This document shows, piece after piece, positions 5,161 through 5,751 of a stretch of DNA of 5,751 nt; the first letter of the stretch is position 1; every line of letters starts with the position of its first letter. The position numbers and the translations under genes are program-made. The notes beneath the pieces were generated by a model, which saw only the letters and a list, made by a program, of their open reading frames with translations, did no database searches and was not told the origin of the DNA. The DNA comes from QQUD01 sp039029915 (GTDB lineage Bacteria > Chloroflexota > Anaerolineae > Promineifilales > Promineifilaceae). The stretch covers positions 1 to 5,751 of the forward strand of contig JBCCFD010000491.1 of the NCBI GenBank assembly GCA_039029915.1, written 5' to 3'.

Positions 5161-5751
5161 ATGAGCGAAAATGATTCATTGAGAAAACAGCTGCTGCGGT
5201 TATTTGAAAATTCGCCGATTGCGGGGCCACTGGTAACATTGATTCTGGTATATGTGCTTTTCTTGTTCGTGGTGCCAAACTTCGCCAGTTGGCGCACCCT
5301 GTCAGGGATTGTAACGGCCGTTTCTATCTCAGGTATTGTCACCATTGGCATCACCATCTTGATGATTGGCGGCGAGTTTGATCTCTCTTTGGCACCAATG
5401 ATTGCCATGAGCGGTTACTTCTTTGGGTCGATTTCTGTGGGTGCCGATACACGAATTACGCAAACGTTAAATAATATTGGGTTTAATATTGAAATTGGGG
5501 TGGGCAATTTGCCATTAGCTGTCGCCTTTGGGCTGGCAATACCTGCTTTAATGGGATTAATAAACGGTCTGATTTTGGTTTGGACCAATATACCTTCGTT
5601 TATTGTGACATTAGGCACGCGTCAAATTTTCCGTGGCATGGTTTGGATTGCGGCGGGGGCGGAACTGCTACAGGTTTTAGAGGAGCCGGCTCTATTTGGG
5701 GTTTTCAACGGCCGTTTAGACGGCTTTAACGATTTTATTAAAAACAATGTC
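5161..5751 (+). CDS. Second RbsC-type sugar ABC transporter permease (5' part; runs off right edge)
   Basis: 197 codons are seen in an open frame to the last base. A cytoplasmic N-terminus (about 1-20) is followed by a first helix (about 21-39), then the family signature GGEFDLSLAP at 70-79. A LMGLINGLILVWTNIPSFIVTLGT region corresponds to INGLIVTRSGIPSFIATLGT of the first permease. The family is BPD_transp_2, pairing with the permease at 1682-2746 as two halves of one pore or, less likely, belonging to a second system. ATG at 5161 begins 85 bp after the binding-protein stop. Only a weak GGGTG lies upstream, in contrast to the strong sites of the two preceding genes, so translation may be lower. 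An ATP-binding subunit would be expected further right. Confidence 0.92.
   Translation, partial: MSENDSLRKQLLRLFENSPIAGPLVTLILVYVLFLFVVPNFASWRTLSGIVTAVSISGIVTIGITILMIGGEFDLSLAPMIAMSGYFFGSISVGADTRITQTLNNIGFNIEIGVGNLPLAVAFGLAIPALMGLINGLILVWTNIPSFIVTLGTRQIFRGMVWIAAGAELLQVLEEPALFGVFNGRLDGFNDFIKNNV
5314..5321. repeat. ACGGCCGT palindromic word, in second permease
   Basis: Extended to AACGGCCGTTT; codons 52-54 (Thr-Ala-Val). Confidence 0.9.
5708..5715. repeat. ACGGCCGT palindromic word, different reading frame
   Basis: Extended to AACGGCCGTTT and read as Asn-Gly-Arg (codons 183-185) rather than Thr-Ala-Val. This shows the conserved item is the DNA word and not a peptide motif. Confidence 0.9.

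Noticed and set aside
5076..5618. Minus-strand frames opposite the second permease
   Set aside because: Low-complexity products with no recognisable motifs, antisense to an evident permease.

Overview
The window carries the edge of a carbohydrate-type ABC import locus with a divergently transcribed regulator/enzyme pair. Base composition is moderate (roughly mid-40s % GC by eye). The host is most likely a bacterium that anchors its substrate-binding proteins as lipoproteins. The solute-binding protein has a lipobox followed by an acidic low-complexity stalk, a style I associate with Chloroflexota (Anaerolineae-like) and other lipoprotein-anchoring lineages. This taxonomic guess is inference only; no rRNA or marker gene is present.

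Left arm (1-1427, minus strand): an IclR-family regulator (stop at 690-692) overlaps by 4 bp (ATGA) the start of an ornithine cyclodeaminase/mu-crystallin family gene that runs off the left edge. That enzyme is unusual: about 100 residues with two predicted membrane helices precede the catalytic fold in one open frame, and the linker between them is encoded by a perfect 28-bp palindrome. The divergent spacer (1428-1681) holds recognisable sigma70-like promoters in both directions.

Right arm (1682-5751, plus strand): an RbsC/XylH-type permease starting at TTG, a 316-bp intergenic region full of ordered inverted repeats, a 670-residue lipoprotein solute-binding protein, and the first 197 codons of a second RbsC-type permease. 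The binding protein contains two complete tandem copies of the whole sugar-binding fold (about 80% identical, constant 289-residue offset, no indels). No ATPase gene is inside the window; it presumably lies to the right. Together these suggest a heterodimeric permease fed by a two-headed binding protein, under possible IclR control, with an imino-acid-type enzyme made alongside the regulator.

At a whole-window scale, the palindromic octamer ACGGCCGT occurs six times, always inside genes, against about 0.1 expected for a random 8-mer. This looks like a genome-level DNA word. The most noteworthy items are the tandem-duplicated binding protein, the membrane-anchored enzyme fusion with its palindromic linker, the ACGGCCGT word, and the twin 42-bp-spaced inverted repeats before the binding-protein gene.
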